A stretch of 64,000 nt of DNA from Streptomyces sp. NRRL F-2580 (GCF_000720115.1 NZ_JOIR01000016.1:1-64000); one strand, 5' to 3'. Shown: positions 36,777 through 46,744, counted from the stretch's first letter. Notes: generated from the sequence alone by a model not told the origin. Program-made: numbers and translations.

Positions 36777-36789
36777 GTCGGTAACCGAC
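36777..36789. promoter_or_regulatory. Palindrome GTCGGTAACCGAC in the fadA promoter spacer
   Basis: Perfect 6-bp arms around a single A, located between the -10-like TAGCAT and the -35 region (about 36791-36796). The rest of the 317-bp gap to 37010 has no gene; it holds the promoter of the divergent hydrolase with no clear motif. Confidence 0.5.
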
Positions 36790-37009
36790 GTGCACACCCC
36801 CTCCCCGAACAGCGGCGAAGGTCACACTCCGCACCCCGCGCGCGCCCCCTCCTCGCGCCCGTCCGATCGGAGCGCCCCGGGCTACCCGAACGGGTCGAAC
36901 ACCCGGTCCGGGCGGCCCTGTCGATGCACCGGGCGCACGCGCGTGCGGATCCTGGCCGGGTACGGGGCGCCCGCCCCCTACCCGGCCGACCTGAACGGAG
37001 ACCCCCGCC

Positions 37010-38182
37010 ATGCTGATCAAGGCGGTCGACCACGAGGTCAAGCACGCCTCCACACTCCCCGTCAACGAGGGCGAGGTGATCAAACTCTTCGTCCGGGAGC
37101 GCGACGGCACGAAGAATCCCACCCAGCGCACGGCCGTCCTGATGCTGCACGGTCGCAGCGTCCCCGTGCTGCCCGGCGCGGACCTGGGCACCGGCGAGTA
37201 CAACTGGATGCAGTTCCTCGCCAAGGCGGGCTTCGACGTCTTCGCCATGGACCTCCAGGGCCACGGCCGCTCGCCGCGTCCGGCGGTCATGAACGAGCCG
37301 TGCAACACCGCTGCCGCCCAGCAGACGAAGCTCCTGCTCGACGGTCACCCGCTGGCGGCCCCCTGCACCCCGTCGTACGCCAAGCACCTCGGCGACTCGG
37401 CGAGCGACTGGGCCGAGGTCCACAGTGTCGTCGAATACATCAAGGCCGAGCGTGGTGTGGAGAAGGTCGCCCTCTTCGGCTGGTCCGCCGCCGCGGTGGC
37501 GCTCGGCCCGTACGCCATCCAGTACCCGGACAACGTCTCCAGCCTGTTCCTGCTGGCCCCGGTCTTCCGGCCGGACGGACCCACGAGCAAGCCCGGCACC
37601 AAGTGGGACCGGCCGGATGCGCTGCCCCCTCCGCCCTCCCTGTGGACCTTCCCGATGAACATCGCCGGCCGGGACGGTTTCGAAGACGCCTGGGACAAGG
37701 AACTCGGCTGCGGCGACGAGCAGCGTGAGGAGGGCATGGTCGAGACGGTGTGGGCGGCGATCATGGAGAGTGACGTGGTGGGCCGCAACTGGGGGCCGCC
37801 GGTGTCCGGCGTCCCCTCGGGCGTGCTGCGCTTCCGCAACGCCTTCTGGTGGGGCTGGAACAAGGCCGGCGCCAAGGTGGACAACATCCTCGGCCACAAG
37901 GTGCCGGTGCTCATCGTCGTCGGCGAGCACGACAAGACGGTGAACAGCGCTCCGGGCACCGTTCCCTTCCTCTCGGTCACCGAGCTCTACAAGGCCATCC
38001 CGGGTCCGAAGAAGATGCACTTCGAGGTCGCCTGCGCGGGCCACCAGATCCCCTGGGAGCGGGTGGTCAAGCACGTCCACCACCTGTCCCGGAAGTGGCT
38101 CAAGCACACGGAGATCGACGGCCACACGAAGGGGACCTTCTTCATGGACACGGACGGCGACTACACCGAGCAACCGCTCTGA
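37010..38182 (+). CDS. Alpha/beta-hydrolase
   Basis: 390-aa soluble hydrolase-fold protein. Oxyanion-loop HGRS, catalytic Asp in VVGEHDKTV and His in CAGHQIPW are present. The nucleophile elbow is FGWSAAA, where the usual GxSxG has Ala in the last position; such GxSxA elbows occur in some active hydrolases. ATG 37010 has GGAG 9 nt upstream. The product has no signal peptide and is probably cytoplasmic. Divergent from fadA, it could act on acyl thioesters or esters, but the sequence does not say. A bidirectional terminator follows. Confidence 0.75.
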   Translation: MLIKAVDHEVKHASTLPVNEGEVIKLFVRERDGTKNPTQRTAVLMLHGRSVPVLPGADLGTGEYNWMQFLAKAGFDVFAMDLQGHGRSPRPAVMNEPCNTAAAQQTKLLLDGHPLAAPCTPSYAKHLGDSASDWAEVHSVVEYIKAERGVEKVALFGWSAAAVALGPYAIQYPDNVSSLFLLAPVFRPDGPTSKPGTKWDRPDALPPPPSLWTFPMNIAGRDGFEDAWDKELGCGDEQREEGMVETVWAAIMESDVVGRNWGPPVSGVPSGVLRFRNAFWWGWNKAGAKVDNILGHKVPVLIVVGEHDKTVNSAPGTVPFLSVTELYKAIPGPKKMHFEVACAGHQIPWERVVKHVHHLSRKWLKHTEIDGHTKGTFFMDTDGDYTEQPL

Positions 38183-38189
38183 TCCGGCT

Positions 38190-38223
38190 GTGCCCCGGTC
38201 CGTGCGTCGCGGACCGGGGGCAC
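38190..38223. terminator. Bidirectional terminator between hydrolase and RNase D genes
   Basis: GTGCCCCGGTCCG pairs with CGGACCGGGGGCAC with a single bulged G and a 7-nt loop, between convergent stops. Confidence 0.8.
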
Positions 38224-38236
38224 GGCGGGCGACCTC

Positions 38237-39520
38237 CTACGCGATCGCGGTCAGGGCCGTGACCAGGACCGGCGTCACCTGTTCGATCTGCCAGGCGCGG
38301 GCGCCGTAGCCGGCCAGGGCCTGCGCCACCGTGTCCGCGTCGAGCCGCTGCGGCGGTTCCCAGCACAGCCGGCGGACCGTGTCGGGGGTGATCAGGTTCT
38401 CCTGGGGCAGGTTGAGGGCCTCCGCCAGCGCTGAGACGGCGGTACGGGCCGCCGACAGCCGGGCCGCGGCCGCCGGGTCCTTGTCCACCCAGGAGCGCGG
38501 CGGCGGCGGACCGGCCGGGGTCGCCCCCGGCTGCGGCAGCTCGCTCTCGGGCAGGGCCTTCGCCCGGTCCACGGCGGCCATCCACTGGTCCAGCTGGCGG
38601 CGGCCCATCCGCTGCCCGTAGCCGGGCAGCGCGGACAGGGTGTGCACGTTCGCGGGCAGGGCCAGCGCGGCCTCGACGATCGCGGCGTCGCCCAGCACCT
38701 TGCCGGGCGACACGTCGCGCCGCTGCGCGATCCGGTCCCGGGACTCCCACAGCTCCCGTACGACCGCCATCTGACGGCGCCGGCGCACCTTGTGCATGCC
38801 GGACGTACGGCGCCACGGGTCCTTGCGGGGCGGCGCGGGCGGGGCGGAGGCGATGGCGTCGAACTCCTGGTGGGCCCACTCCAGCTTGCCCTGCCGGTCC
38901 AGCTCCTTCTCCAGCGCGTCCCGCAGGTCCACCAGCAGCTCCACGTCCAGTGCGGCGTAGCGCAGCCACGGCTCGGGAAGCGGACGGGTGGACCAGTCGA
39001 CGGCGGAGTGGCCCTTCTCCAGCGCGTAGCCGAGCACGCTCTCGACCATCGCGCCGAGTCCGACCCGGGGGAAGCCGGCCAGGCGGCCGGCCAGCTCGGT
39101 GTCGAAGAGGGAGGTGGGCACCATGCCTATTTCGCGCAGGCAGGGCAGGTCCTGGGTGGCGGCGTGCAGGATCCACTCGGTGCCGGACAGGGCCTCGCCC
39201 AGCGAGGACAGGTCGGGGCAGCCCACCGGGTCGATCAGCGCGGACCCCGCACCCTCGCGGCGCAGCTGCACCAGGTAGGCGCGCTGGCCGTAGCGGTATC
39301 CGGAGGCTCGCTCGGCGTCGACGGCGACGGGGCCGGTGCCCGCGGCGAAGGCCGCGACCACTTCGGCGAGGGCGTCCGCGTCGGCGACCACCGGCGGGAT
39401 CCCCTCACGGGGCTCCAGCAACGGGATCGGCAGCCCACCGGGCGGAACAACGACGTCGTCCGGGGGGCCGCCCCCGGTGGTGGTGCGCAGGTCTGCTGCG
39501 GTCTCTTGGGCGTCGGTCAC
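38237..39520 (-). CDS. rnd: Ribonuclease D (3'-5' exonuclease with HRDC domain)
   Basis: 427-aa exoribonuclease that trims 3' ends of tRNA and other stable RNA. DEDDy residues are visible: DxE in VAVDAERASG, Asp in AATQDLPCLRE, and Tyr/Asp in RYAALDVELLVDL. An HRDC nucleic-acid-binding domain follows (VRELWESRDRIAQRRDV, about residues 240-320). The N-terminal 40 residues are a Gly/Pro-rich low-complexity extension. GTG 39520 is the first in-frame start. Streptomyces versions are longer than the E. coli enzyme. Confidence 0.92.
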   Translation of the reverse strand: MTDAQETAADLRTTTGGGPPDDVVVPPGGLPIPLLEPREGIPPVVADADALAEVVAAFAAGTGPVAVDAERASGYRYGQRAYLVQLRREGAGSALIDPVGCPDLSSLGEALSGTEWILHAATQDLPCLREIGMVPTSLFDTELAGRLAGFPRVGLGAMVESVLGYALEKGHSAVDWSTRPLPEPWLRYAALDVELLVDLRDALEKELDRQGKLEWAHQEFDAIASAPPAPPRKDPWRRTSGMHKVRRRRQMAVVRELWESRDRIAQRRDVSPGKVLGDAAIVEAALALPANVHTLSALPGYGQRMGRRQLDQWMAAVDRAKALPESELPQPGATPAGPPPPRSWVDKDPAAAARLSAARTAVSALAEALNLPQENLITPDTVRRLCWEPPQRLDADTVAQALAGYGARAWQIEQVTPVLVTALTAIA

Positions 39521-39621
39521 CGGTCAAGGGTATCCGTGTATACGACGCGCCCGTCGCCGGAACGTTCCGTCGACGGGCGCGAGCAGTACGCGGGGAGTTT
39601 TCCGGGGGTATCCCGGGAGGT

Positions 39622-39644
39622 TCCCCCGGACCGGGTCCGGGGGA
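39622..39644 (-). terminator. Terminator after the LuxR-type regulator gene
   Basis: A 9-bp stem TCCCCCGGA/TCCGGGGGA with a 5-nt loop lies 27 bp past the regulator stop and 102 bp before rnd on the same strand, so the two are likely separate transcripts. Confidence 0.7.
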
Positions 39645-39670
39645 CGGTATCCGGGGGCTCCGCCCCGCGC

Positions 39671-40333
39671 TCAGTGGATGATCCCGGTGCGCAGCGCGAC
39701 GGCGACCATTCCGGCGCGGTCACCGGTGCCCAGCTTGCGGGCGATGCGGGCGAGGTGGGACTTGACGGTCAGGGCGGACAGGCCCATCGAGACGCCGATG
39801 GCCTTGTTGGACTGGCCCTCCGCGACGAGGCGCAGGACCTCGACCTCGCGGCCGGAGAGCTCGCGGTAGCCGCCCGGGTGGCTCGGGGCACCCGGGGGGC
39901 GGCGGTGCATACGGGCGGCCGCGGCGCCGATGGGGGCGGCGCCGGGGCGGGTGGGGAGCCCGATGTTGGTCCGCGTACCGGTGACGACGTAGCCCTTCAC
40001 TCCGCCCGCGAGGGCGTTGCGCACGGCGCCGATGTCGTCGGCGGCGGACAGGGCCAGACCGTTGGGCCAGCCGGCGGCGCGGGTCTCGGAGAGCAGGGTG
40101 AGACCGGAACCGTCGGGCAGGTGTACGTCGGCCACGCAGATGTCGCGCGGGCTGCCGACGCGGGGGCGGGCCTCCGCGATGGACGACGCCTCGATCACGT
40201 CACGGACTCCGAGGGCCCACAGATGGCGGGTCACGGTGGAGCGGACGCGCGGGTCGGCCACGACGACCATGGCCGTCGGCTTGTTCGGGCGGTAGGCGAC
40301 CAGGCTTGCGGGCTGCTCGAGAAGAACGGACAC
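39671..40333 (-). CDS. Response-regulator-like protein with LuxR/NarL HTH
   Basis: 220-aa protein. The N-terminal half is a receiver domain: acid pocket in VVVADPRVR, phospho-acceptor Asp in CVADVHLPDG, Ser in ALSAADD and Lys in GVKGYV are all in place, so phosphorylation is possible. After a Pro/Gly linker the C-terminal GerE/LuxR HTH reads LSGREVEVLRLVAEGQSNKA and SALTVKSHLARIARKL. No sensor kinase gene is nearby, so it is an orphan. An AT-richer stretch (about 40440-40480) upstream is the likely promoter. Targets are unknown. Confidence 0.88.
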   Translation of the reverse strand: MSVLLEQPASLVAYRPNKPTAMVVVADPRVRSTVTRHLWALGVRDVIEASSIAEARPRVGSPRDICVADVHLPDGSGLTLLSETRAAGWPNGLALSAADDIGAVRNALAGGVKGYVVTGTRTNIGLPTRPGAAPIGAAAARMHRRPPGAPSHPGGYRELSGREVEVLRLVAEGQSNKAIGVSMGLSALTVKSHLARIARKLGTGDRAGMVAVALRTGIIH

Positions 40334-40604
40334 CTAGGCCTCCTGGGGGAGTGGCGGGACGGCCGGCTCGGGGAAGGAAGCCGGTGCGAACCGTACGGAT
40401 GGTCACTGACTCCTTCGGCACGTCACCCGCCCGGCTTTAGGGAATGATCACGATTTGGTGAGTAACAATTCGGGCAATTCGGACGCACGATCGATCATCG
40501 GGTGATCAGAAGCCCGCATCGGATGCCGCCTTCCGACACGCCGTTGCGGGCCTCGACCGGTCGTTCCGGTGTCTCCCGGCGTCCGCGGGGGCGGCCGTAC
40601 GGCC

Positions 40605-41267
40605 CTACGGCTGCGGGTGGTGCGGACCGCGCCGCTGTGGCAGGGAGACGACCCCCGTGGCGGTGTCCGTCGGACCCACCGGCGGCAGCCCCGCGATCTG
40701 GCACAGCAGCTCGCACCACGCCGCCAGGTGCGCCGAGGTGTCCGGCACCCCGCCCACGCCCTCGCGGGGCGTCCACGAGGCTCTGATCTCGATCTGCGTG
40801 GCCGGGCGCCGCTCCGCGAGCCCGCCGAAGTAGTGCGAGCCCGCCATGGTCACGGTTCCGCTCGCCTCCCCGTACGTCAGCCCGCGCGCGTCCAGCGCAC
40901 CCGTCAGCCAGGACCAGCAGACCTCGGGGAGGAGCGGGTCCGCGGCCATCTCGGGCTCCAGCTCGGCCCGTACGAGCGTCACCAGCCGGAAGGTCCCGTG
41001 CCAGGCGTCGTGCCCGGCCGGATCGTGGAGCAGGATCAGCCGGCCGTCGGCGAGGTCGTCCTCACCGTCGACCACCGCGGCCTCCAGCGCGTAGGCGTGC
41101 GGGGCCAGTCTCTGGGGCGGTTTCGTCGGGTCGATCTCGATGCCGGCACGCAGCCGCGCCTTCTTCAAGCCGTCGACCGCCCGGCGGAACGGGAGCGGGA
41201 CGGAGCTCTCCTTCGCGCTGTCCACACCGTCAGCGCCATCTGAAAATCGTCCCTGAGCCGCAGCCAT
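40605..41267 (-). CDS. DUF3000 family protein
   Basis: 220-aa protein of an actinobacterial family of unknown function that I recognise as DUF3000 from [18 protein letters not shown] and [15 protein letters not shown]. No signal peptide or membrane segment. ATG 41267 is chosen over upstream in-frame starts because homologues begin shortly before [11 protein letters not shown]. It is divergent from hemE, with a 91-bp gap, a neighbourhood conserved in streptomycetes as far as I recall. No function can be proposed. Confidence 0.8.
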   Translation of the reverse strand: MAAAQGRFSDGADGVDSAKESSVPLPFRRAVDGLKKARLRAGIEIDPTKPPQRLAPHAYALEAAVVDGEDDLADGRLILLHDPAGHDAWHGTFRLVTLVRAELEPEMAADPLLPEVCWSWLTGALDARGLTYGEASGTVTMAGSHYFGGLAERRPATQIEIRASWTPREGVGGVPDTSAHLAAWCELLCQIAGLPPVGPTDTATGVVSLPQRRGPHHPQP

Positions 41268-41358
41268 GCGGGGAAGACTAGGCGGTATGTGCGGCCGTAC
41301 GGCGCAGGGACACCCGCGCCGGGTCGGGCACTTCTTCATACGTGCGAAGATTTGGGTC

Positions 41359-42423
41359 GTGAGCGCCAACGAACGCCCGACGGGCCAGCCGAGTCAGACG
41401 TACGATTCCGCCTTCCTGAAGGCGTGCCGACGCGAGCCGGTGCCGCACACCCCGGTGTGGTTCATGCGGCAGGCCGGGCGCTCCCTCCCGGAGTACCGCA
41501 AGGTGCGCGAGGGCACGGCCATGCTGGAGTCCTGCATGCGCCCCGACCTGGTCACCGAGATCACCCTGCAGCCGGTGCGGCGCCACAACGTCGACGCGGC
41601 GATCTTCTTCTCGGACATCGTGGTCCCGCTGAAGGCCATCGGCGTCGACCTGGACATCAAGCCGGGCGTCGGCCCGGTCGTCGCCCAGCCGATCCGCCGT
41701 CGCGAGGACCTCGCACAGCTGCGCGATCTCACCCCCGAGGACGTCTCCTACGTCACCGAGGCGATCGGCATGCTCACGAGTGAACTGGGCGCCACGCCGT
41801 TGATCGGTTTCGCGGGCGCGCCTTTCACCCTCGCGAGCTACCTCGTCGAGGGCGGCCCCTCGAAGAACCACGAGCACACCAAGGCCCTCATGTACGGGGA
41901 CCCGGAGCTGTGGGCCGACCTGCTGGACCGCCTCGCGGAGATCACCTCCGCCTTCCTGAAGGTCCAGATCGAGGCCGGCGCCTCCGCCGTCCAGCTCTTC
42001 GACTCCTGGGTCGGCGCGCTCGCCCCGGCGGACTACCGCCGCTCGGTGATGCCCGCGTCGGCGAAGGTCCTGGAGTCCGTCGCCTCGTACGGGGTCCCGC
42101 GGATCCACTTCGGCGTGGGCACGGGCGAGCTCCTCGGCCTCATGGGCGAGGCCGGCGCCGACGTCATGGGCGTCGACTACCGGGTCGCGCTGGACGAGGC
42201 CGTCCGCCGCGTGGGTCCCGGCAAGGCGCTCCAGGGCAACCTGGACCCGGCGGTGCTCTTCTCCACGACGGAGGCCGTCGAGGCCAAGACGGACGAGGTC
42301 CTCGCGGCCGCGGCCGGACTGGAGGGCCACGTCTTCAACCTGGGCCACGGCGTCCTCCCGACGACCGACCCGGACGCCCTGACCCGCCTGGTGGACTACG
42401 TCCACACCAAGACGGCCCGCTGA
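41359..42423 (+). CDS. hemE: Uroporphyrinogen decarboxylase
   Basis: 354-aa enzyme that removes four carboxyl groups from uroporphyrinogen III to give coproporphyrinogen III. The signature [16 protein letters not shown] (residues about 31-46), the Asp in FFSDIVVPL and the GxGLGHGVLP-like [13 protein letters not shown] are intact. GTG 41359 is chosen because the family starts MSANE; an AAGATT just upstream may be the -10 of a leaderless transcript. Together with hemY and hemQ about 3-5 kb downstream, it supplies most of the coproporphyrin-dependent haem branch. Confidence 0.95.
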   Translation: MSANERPTGQPSQTYDSAFLKACRREPVPHTPVWFMRQAGRSLPEYRKVREGTAMLESCMRPDLVTEITLQPVRRHNVDAAIFFSDIVVPLKAIGVDLDIKPGVGPVVAQPIRRREDLAQLRDLTPEDVSYVTEAIGMLTSELGATPLIGFAGAPFTLASYLVEGGPSKNHEHTKALMYGDPELWADLLDRLAEITSAFLKVQIEAGASAVQLFDSWVGALAPADYRRSVMPASAKVLESVASYGVPRIHFGVGTGELLGLMGEAGADVMGVDYRVALDEAVRRVGPGKALQGNLDPAVLFSTTEAVEAKTDEVLAAAAGLEGHVFNLGHGVLPTTDPDALTRLVDYVHTKTAR

Positions 42424-42519
42424 GCGGAAAACCGCACCCGAGCAAGATCGAGACGTCGGTACCGTGCCGTGCATGACATGGCACGGACCGGCGTTTCGCA
42501 CATCCGACGGAGCCGAGGG

Positions 42520-43902
42520 CTAGACCCCCGCCGAGCGGACCGCGGAGACGGCCTTGCGGGCCGCCACCAGGACGGGGTCCCAGACGGGGGAGAAGGGCGG
42601 GGCGTAGCCCAGGTCGAGGGCGACGATCTGGTCCACCGTCATGCCCGCCGTGAGGGCGACCGCCGCGATGTCCACGCGTTTCGCGGACCCCGCGCCGCCG
42701 ACGATCTGGACGCCCAGCAGGCGGCCCGTGCGGCGTTCCGCCAGCATCTTCACCGTCATCTCCGCCGCGCCCGGGTAGTAGCCCGCGGTCGTGGTGGAGG
42801 TGATCGTGGCCGTCACGAAGCGCAGGCCCGCCTCCAGGGCGTCCCGCTCGCGCAGTCCCGTACGGGCGATCTCCAGGTCGCAGACCTTGCTGACCGCCGT
42901 GCCGACGACCCCCGGGAACGTCGCGTAGCCGCCGCCCACGTTCGAGCCTATGACCTGACCGTGCTTGTTGGCGTGCGTGCCCAGCGGGATGTGCCGGGTG
43001 CGGCCCGCGACCAGGTCCAGGACCTCCACGCAGTCGCCGCCCGACCAGATGTCCTCGTGGCCCCGCACCCGCATCGAGAGGTCCGTGAGGATGCCGCCCG
43101 ACGGGCCGAGCTGCAGGCCGGCGGCGCGGGCGAGGGCCGTACGGGGCTCCACGCCGATGCCGAGCACGACCACGTCCGCCTCGTACTCCTCGCCCGCGGC
43201 CGTGGCCACCGCACGGGCCCGGCCCTGCTCGTCCGTGAGGATCTTCGTGACCTCGGCGCCGGAGACCGTACGGATCCCCATGCGGTTCATCGCGCTGTGC
43301 ACCAGGCCGCCCATGTCCGGGTCCAGCGTGGCCATCGGCTGCGCGCCCCGGTGCAGCACGGTCACCTCGTAGCCCCGCTCCACCAGGGCCTCCGCCATCT
43401 CCACGCCGATGTAGCCCGCGCCGACCACGACCGCCCGGCGGCCCGGGGTGCGCTCCAGCGACCGCATCAGGCGCTGGCCGTCGTCCAGGGTCTGGATCCC
43501 GTGGACCCCGTGCGCGCCGATGCCGGGGAGCCGGGGGCGGACGGGACGGGCGCCCGTGGCCAGGACGAGCTTGTCGTAGCCCGTCCAGGATTCGGATCCG
43601 CTGTCCAGATCGCGGGCGCGGACCCGGGATCCGGACAGGTCCAGCTCAACGACCTCCGTGCGGGTGCGCAGGTCGATGCCGCGCGCGCGGTGCTCCTCGG
43701 GGGTGCGGGCGATCAGGTCGTCGCGCTCGGCGACCCGGCCGCCGACCCAGTACGGGATGCCGCACGCGGAGTACGAGGTGAAGTGCCCGCGCTCGAAGGC
43801 GACGATCTCCAGCTCCTCCGGGCCCTTGAGCCTGCGGGCCTGTGACGCGGCGGACATCCCCGCCGCGTCACCGCCGACCACCACCAGTCGTTCCGTCGCC
43901 AT
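42520..43902 (-). CDS. FAD-dependent pyridine nucleotide-disulfide oxidoreductase, CoA-disulfide-reductase-like
   Basis: 460-aa flavoprotein. FAD-binding motif VVVGGDAAGMSAASQ at the start, NAD(P)H motif VVGAGYIGVEMAEAL near residue 158 and a C-terminal dimerisation domain. A single redox Cys lies in SYSACGIPYW, matching the active-site Cys of CoA-disulfide reductases rather than the CxxxxC pair of glutathione reductases. It may reduce CoA disulfide or related persulfides, or be an NADH oxidase/peroxidase relative. Monocistronic and convergent with hemE. Confidence 0.85.
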   Translation of the reverse strand: MATERLVVVGGDAAGMSAASQARRLKGPEELEIVAFERGHFTSYSACGIPYWVGGRVAERDDLIARTPEEHRARGIDLRTRTEVVELDLSGSRVRARDLDSGSESWTGYDKLVLATGARPVRPRLPGIGAHGVHGIQTLDDGQRLMRSLERTPGRRAVVVGAGYIGVEMAEALVERGYEVTVLHRGAQPMATLDPDMGGLVHSAMNRMGIRTVSGAEVTKILTDEQGRARAVATAAGEEYEADVVVLGIGVEPRTALARAAGLQLGPSGGILTDLSMRVRGHEDIWSGGDCVEVLDLVAGRTRHIPLGTHANKHGQVIGSNVGGGYATFPGVVGTAVSKVCDLEIARTGLRERDALEAGLRFVTATITSTTTAGYYPGAAEMTVKMLAERRTGRLLGVQIVGGAGSAKRVDIAAVALTAGMTVDQIVALDLGYAPPFSPVWDPVLVAARKAVSAVRSAGV

Positions 43903-43962
43903 CGTCCGTACCGCCCCTTCACCCCGACATCGGATGGTGACACGCTACGGCCGAACACGCGT

Positions 43963-45096
43963 TCAGTCCTGCACGTTCGTGTCCGCGTCTGCCTCGGGGT
44001 CCGAAGCCGGCGTCCGGGGCGCGGGGACCTGGGCCGCGGTCGCGGTCCGCTGCGAGACCGGGGCCGTGACCGGGGCCGTGCTCGGGGCCGGGGCCGTGAC
44101 CGGGGCCGTGCTCGGGGCCGGGGCCGTGCGCGGGGCCGACGCCGTGCGCGGGGCCGACGCCGTGACCGGGGCCGCCTTCGGGCGGGCCGGGCGCCGCCGC
44201 CGGTACAGCCGGACCAGCAGCGCCACGACGGCCGCCGTCAGCGCGAACGGGAGCAGCGCGCCCACCGCCACCGTCAGATACCGCACGATCTTGGTGAAGA
44301 CCTCCCAACCGCCCTTCAGGGCGCCCAGGAAGGTGGGCTCCTTCTCCTTCTTCTTGTCCGCGGCCGCCGGCTTCGGCGCGGGCTCCGAGACCTCCAGCGT
44401 GATGGTGCCCATCGAGGTCTGGTCCTTCAGCGCCGCCTGCTGCGCCTGCAGCGACTCCAGGTCGGACTGACGCCGGCTCAGCTCGCTCTCCAGCATCACC
44501 ACCTCGCTCAGCGCCGTGGCCTTGCCCATCATCTCCCGCACCCGGGCCACGCTGGCCTGCTGCGACGCGACGCGGCTGCCGATATCGGCGACCTTCTCGG
44601 TGACGTCCTGCGCGTCGACCTTGCGGTGCAGGAGCCTCCCTCTGCCCTCCATGGCGCCGAGCACCGCGTCGTAGCGCTCGCCGGGCACCCGCAGGGTCAC
44701 CGTCGAGGTCATCCGGCCGTCCTCGCCGCGCCGGGTGGACTCGTTGCCGACGTAGCCGCCCGCCCCGTCGGCCGCCGCGCGGGCCGCGGCGAGGGCCTTC
44801 TGGGCGTCCGTCGTCTCGATGCCGAGCGTCGCCGTGCGGATCACGTTCGGGCGGACCGCGGCCGCCGGCGGGGCGTTCTTGTCGCCCGGAGCCGCGGACG
44901 GGGCCGGAGCCGCCGCGGCGCCCTTCGCCCCCTCCGGGGCCTTGCCGTCCTGGGCGGGCGCCGGCGCGACCGCCGCCCGGTCGGCCGAGGACGTCTTGCC
45001 CCCGCCGTCGGCGCCGCAGCCGGTGAGCGCGAGCGCCCCGGTCAGGGAGAGGGCGGCCAGGGCCGCCGCGGAACGGTGTCTGTGTGGAGCACGCAT
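43963..45096 (-). CDS. DUF4349 lipoprotein
   Basis: 377-aa exported protein. Signal peptide with lipobox LTGC, an Ala/Pro linker, then the DUF4349 domain starting at VIRTATLGIETTDA with a predicted coiled coil (about residues 175-235, MLESELSRRQSDLESL). One membrane helix near residues 270-290 (VGALLPFALTAAVVALLVRL) and a cytoplasmic repetitive Ala/Pro/Thr tail follow. It is thus anchored at both ends of the domain. Role unknown; divergent from hemY by 138 bp. The ATG 45096 is favoured because the signal peptide starts there. Confidence 0.82.
   Translation of the reverse strand: MRAPHRHRSAAALAALSLTGALALTGCGADGGGKTSSADRAAVAPAPAQDGKAPEGAKGAAAAPAPSAAPGDKNAPPAAAVRPNVIRTATLGIETTDAQKALAAARAAADGAGGYVGNESTRRGEDGRMTSTVTLRVPGERYDAVLGAMEGRGRLLHRKVDAQDVTEKVADIGSRVASQQASVARVREMMGKATALSEVVMLESELSRRQSDLESLQAQQAALKDQTSMGTITLEVSEPAPKPAAADKKKEKEPTFLGALKGGWEVFTKIVRYLTVAVGALLPFALTAAVVALLVRLYRRRRPARPKAAPVTASAPRTASAPRTAPAPSTAPVTAPAPSTAPVTAPVSQRTATAAQVPAPRTPASDPEADADTNVQD
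44055..44178 (-). repeat. GC-rich direct repeats coding the Ala-Pro-Thr tail of the DUF4349 protein
   Basis: Repeats of 15-18 bp based on GACCGGGGCCGTG, including a nearly exact doubled block (about 44061-44090 and 44097-44126), encode SAPRTA and APSTAPVT units. In-frame unit length allows slippage without loss of frame. Confidence 0.7.
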
Positions 45097-45234
45097 CGTG
45101 CAAACCCCCGGAGATCGACTGGTGTTGCCGTTTCGACGCTCGGAGTCCCGTCGCGGGTTTCGCTCACACGGTCCCGGGCCGGTCCCGATGCGGTCACGGT
45201 CCGGCCTCGGAGATCGGTCTGAGACGATGTGTCC

Positions 45235-46740
45235 ATGCACGAAGCGGACATGCGTACGGATCGGCCGGGCCGACCGGGCTCCCCCGGCCACGTCGTCGTC
45301 ATCGGCGGCGGCATCGCGGGCCTCGCGGCGGCCCACCGGCTGCTCGCCGAAGGCGCCCGCGTCACGCTGCTGGAGGCCGGACCGCGCCTCGGCGGCAAGC
45401 TGTACGCCGGCGAGCTCGCCGGGGCCCGCGTCGACCTCGGCGCCGAATCCATGCTCGCCCGTCGCCCCGAAGGCGTGGACCTCGCCCGGGCCGTGGGCCT
45501 CGGCGAAGCCGTCCAGCCCCCCGCCACCGCCACCGCCCACCTGTGGACCCGCGGCGCGCTCCGGCCGATGCCGCGCGGGCACGTCATGGGGGTCCCGGGC
45601 GACCCGGGGCCGCTCGCCGCCTCCGGCGTGCTCTCCGCGGAGGGCCTGGCCCGCATCGAGGCCGAACGCGAACTGCCGCCCGCCGAGATCGGCGAGGACG
45701 TCGCCGTCGGCGCGTACGTCGCCGCCCGGCTCGGCCACGAGGTCGTCGACCGGCTGGTGGAGCCGCTGCTCGGCGGGGTCTACGCGGGCGACGCCTACCG
45801 CATCTCCATGCGGGCCGCCGTCCCCCAGCTCTTCGAGGCCGCCCGGACGCACGCCCTGCTGTCCGACGGCGTACGGGAACTGCAGCGCAGGGCCGCGGCC
45901 CAGCCCCAGCAGGCCGGTCCGGTCTTCGCCGGCATCGACGGCGGCATCGGACGGCTCCCGCTCGCCGTGGCCGAGGCCTGCCGCGCGGCCGGAGCGCGGA
46001 TCGTCACCGGCGCCCCCGTCACCGAGGTCATGCGTACGGCTGAAGGCTGGCGGATCGTGGTCGGCGCCGGGACCGCGGGGACCGCCGGGACGATCGAAGC
46101 CGACGGTGTGGTCCTGGCCACCCCGGCCGGGCCCGCCGCCCGCCTGCTCGACGGGCTAGCGCCCACCGCGGCGGCCGAGCTGCGCGGGGTCGAATACGCC
46201 TCGATGGCCCTGGTCACCATGGCCTTCCGCCGCTCCGACCTGCCGGCCGCCGTCGCCGACGGTGGCGCCAGCGGGTTCCTCGTACCGCCCGTGGACGGCC
46301 GGACCATCAAGGCCTCCACCTTCTCCAGCAACAAGTGGGCCTGGGCCGGGGCGGATCCCGAGCTCTTCCTGCTGCGCACCTCGGTGGGCCGGTACGCCGA
46401 CGAGGCCGACCTGGGGCGCGAGGACGGCGAGCTGGTCGACGTCTCCCTCGCCGACCTCGGCGAGGCCGTGGGCCTCGCGGCCCGGCCGGTCGCCTCCACC
46501 GTGACCCGCTGGGACGGCGGGCTGCCCCAGTACCCGGTCGGCCACCTCGACCGCGTCGCCCGGATCCGCGGCGCCGTCGCCGCCCTGCCGGGCCTCGCGG
46601 TGTGCGGCGCGCTCTACGACGGGGTGGGCATCCCGGCCTGCATCGCCGGGGCCGGCCGGGCCGCGGAGGCGGTGCTCGCCTCCCTCGGTGCGCGTACGGC
46701 ACCCCTGGCGCCGACCACTGATCAGCGCACGGGACAATAG
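45235..46740 (+). CDS. hemY: Protoporphyrinogen/coproporphyrinogen oxidase (HemY/HemG type)
   Basis: 501-aa FAD enzyme. Dinucleotide motif [17 protein letters not shown] near residue 20, then [11 protein letters not shown] and a C-terminal FAD contact [19 protein letters not shown]. In actinobacteria this family oxidises coproporphyrinogen III to coproporphyrin III (CgoX role). Possible starts are GTG 45229, ATG 45235 and ATG 45250; none has a clear ribosome site, and a GACGAT element just upstream suggests a leaderless mRNA from about 45235. The stop is 4 bp before hemQ, so the two are co-transcribed. Confidence 0.92.
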   Translation: MHEADMRTDRPGRPGSPGHVVVIGGGIAGLAAAHRLLAEGARVTLLEAGPRLGGKLYAGELAGARVDLGAESMLARRPEGVDLARAVGLGEAVQPPATATAHLWTRGALRPMPRGHVMGVPGDPGPLAASGVLSAEGLARIEAERELPPAEIGEDVAVGAYVAARLGHEVVDRLVEPLLGGVYAGDAYRISMRAAVPQLFEAARTHALLSDGVRELQRRAAAQPQQAGPVFAGIDGGIGRLPLAVAEACRAAGARIVTGAPVTEVMRTAEGWRIVVGAGTAGTAGTIEADGVVLATPAGPAARLLDGLAPTAAAELRGVEYASMALVTMAFRRSDLPAAVADGGASGFLVPPVDGRTIKASTFSSNKWAWAGADPELFLLRTSVGRYADEADLGREDGELVDVSLADLGEAVGLAARPVASTVTRWDGGLPQYPVGHLDRVARIRGAVAALPGLAVCGALYDGVGIPACIAGAGRAAEAVLASLGARTAPLAPTTDQRTGQ

Positions 46741-46744
46741 GAAC

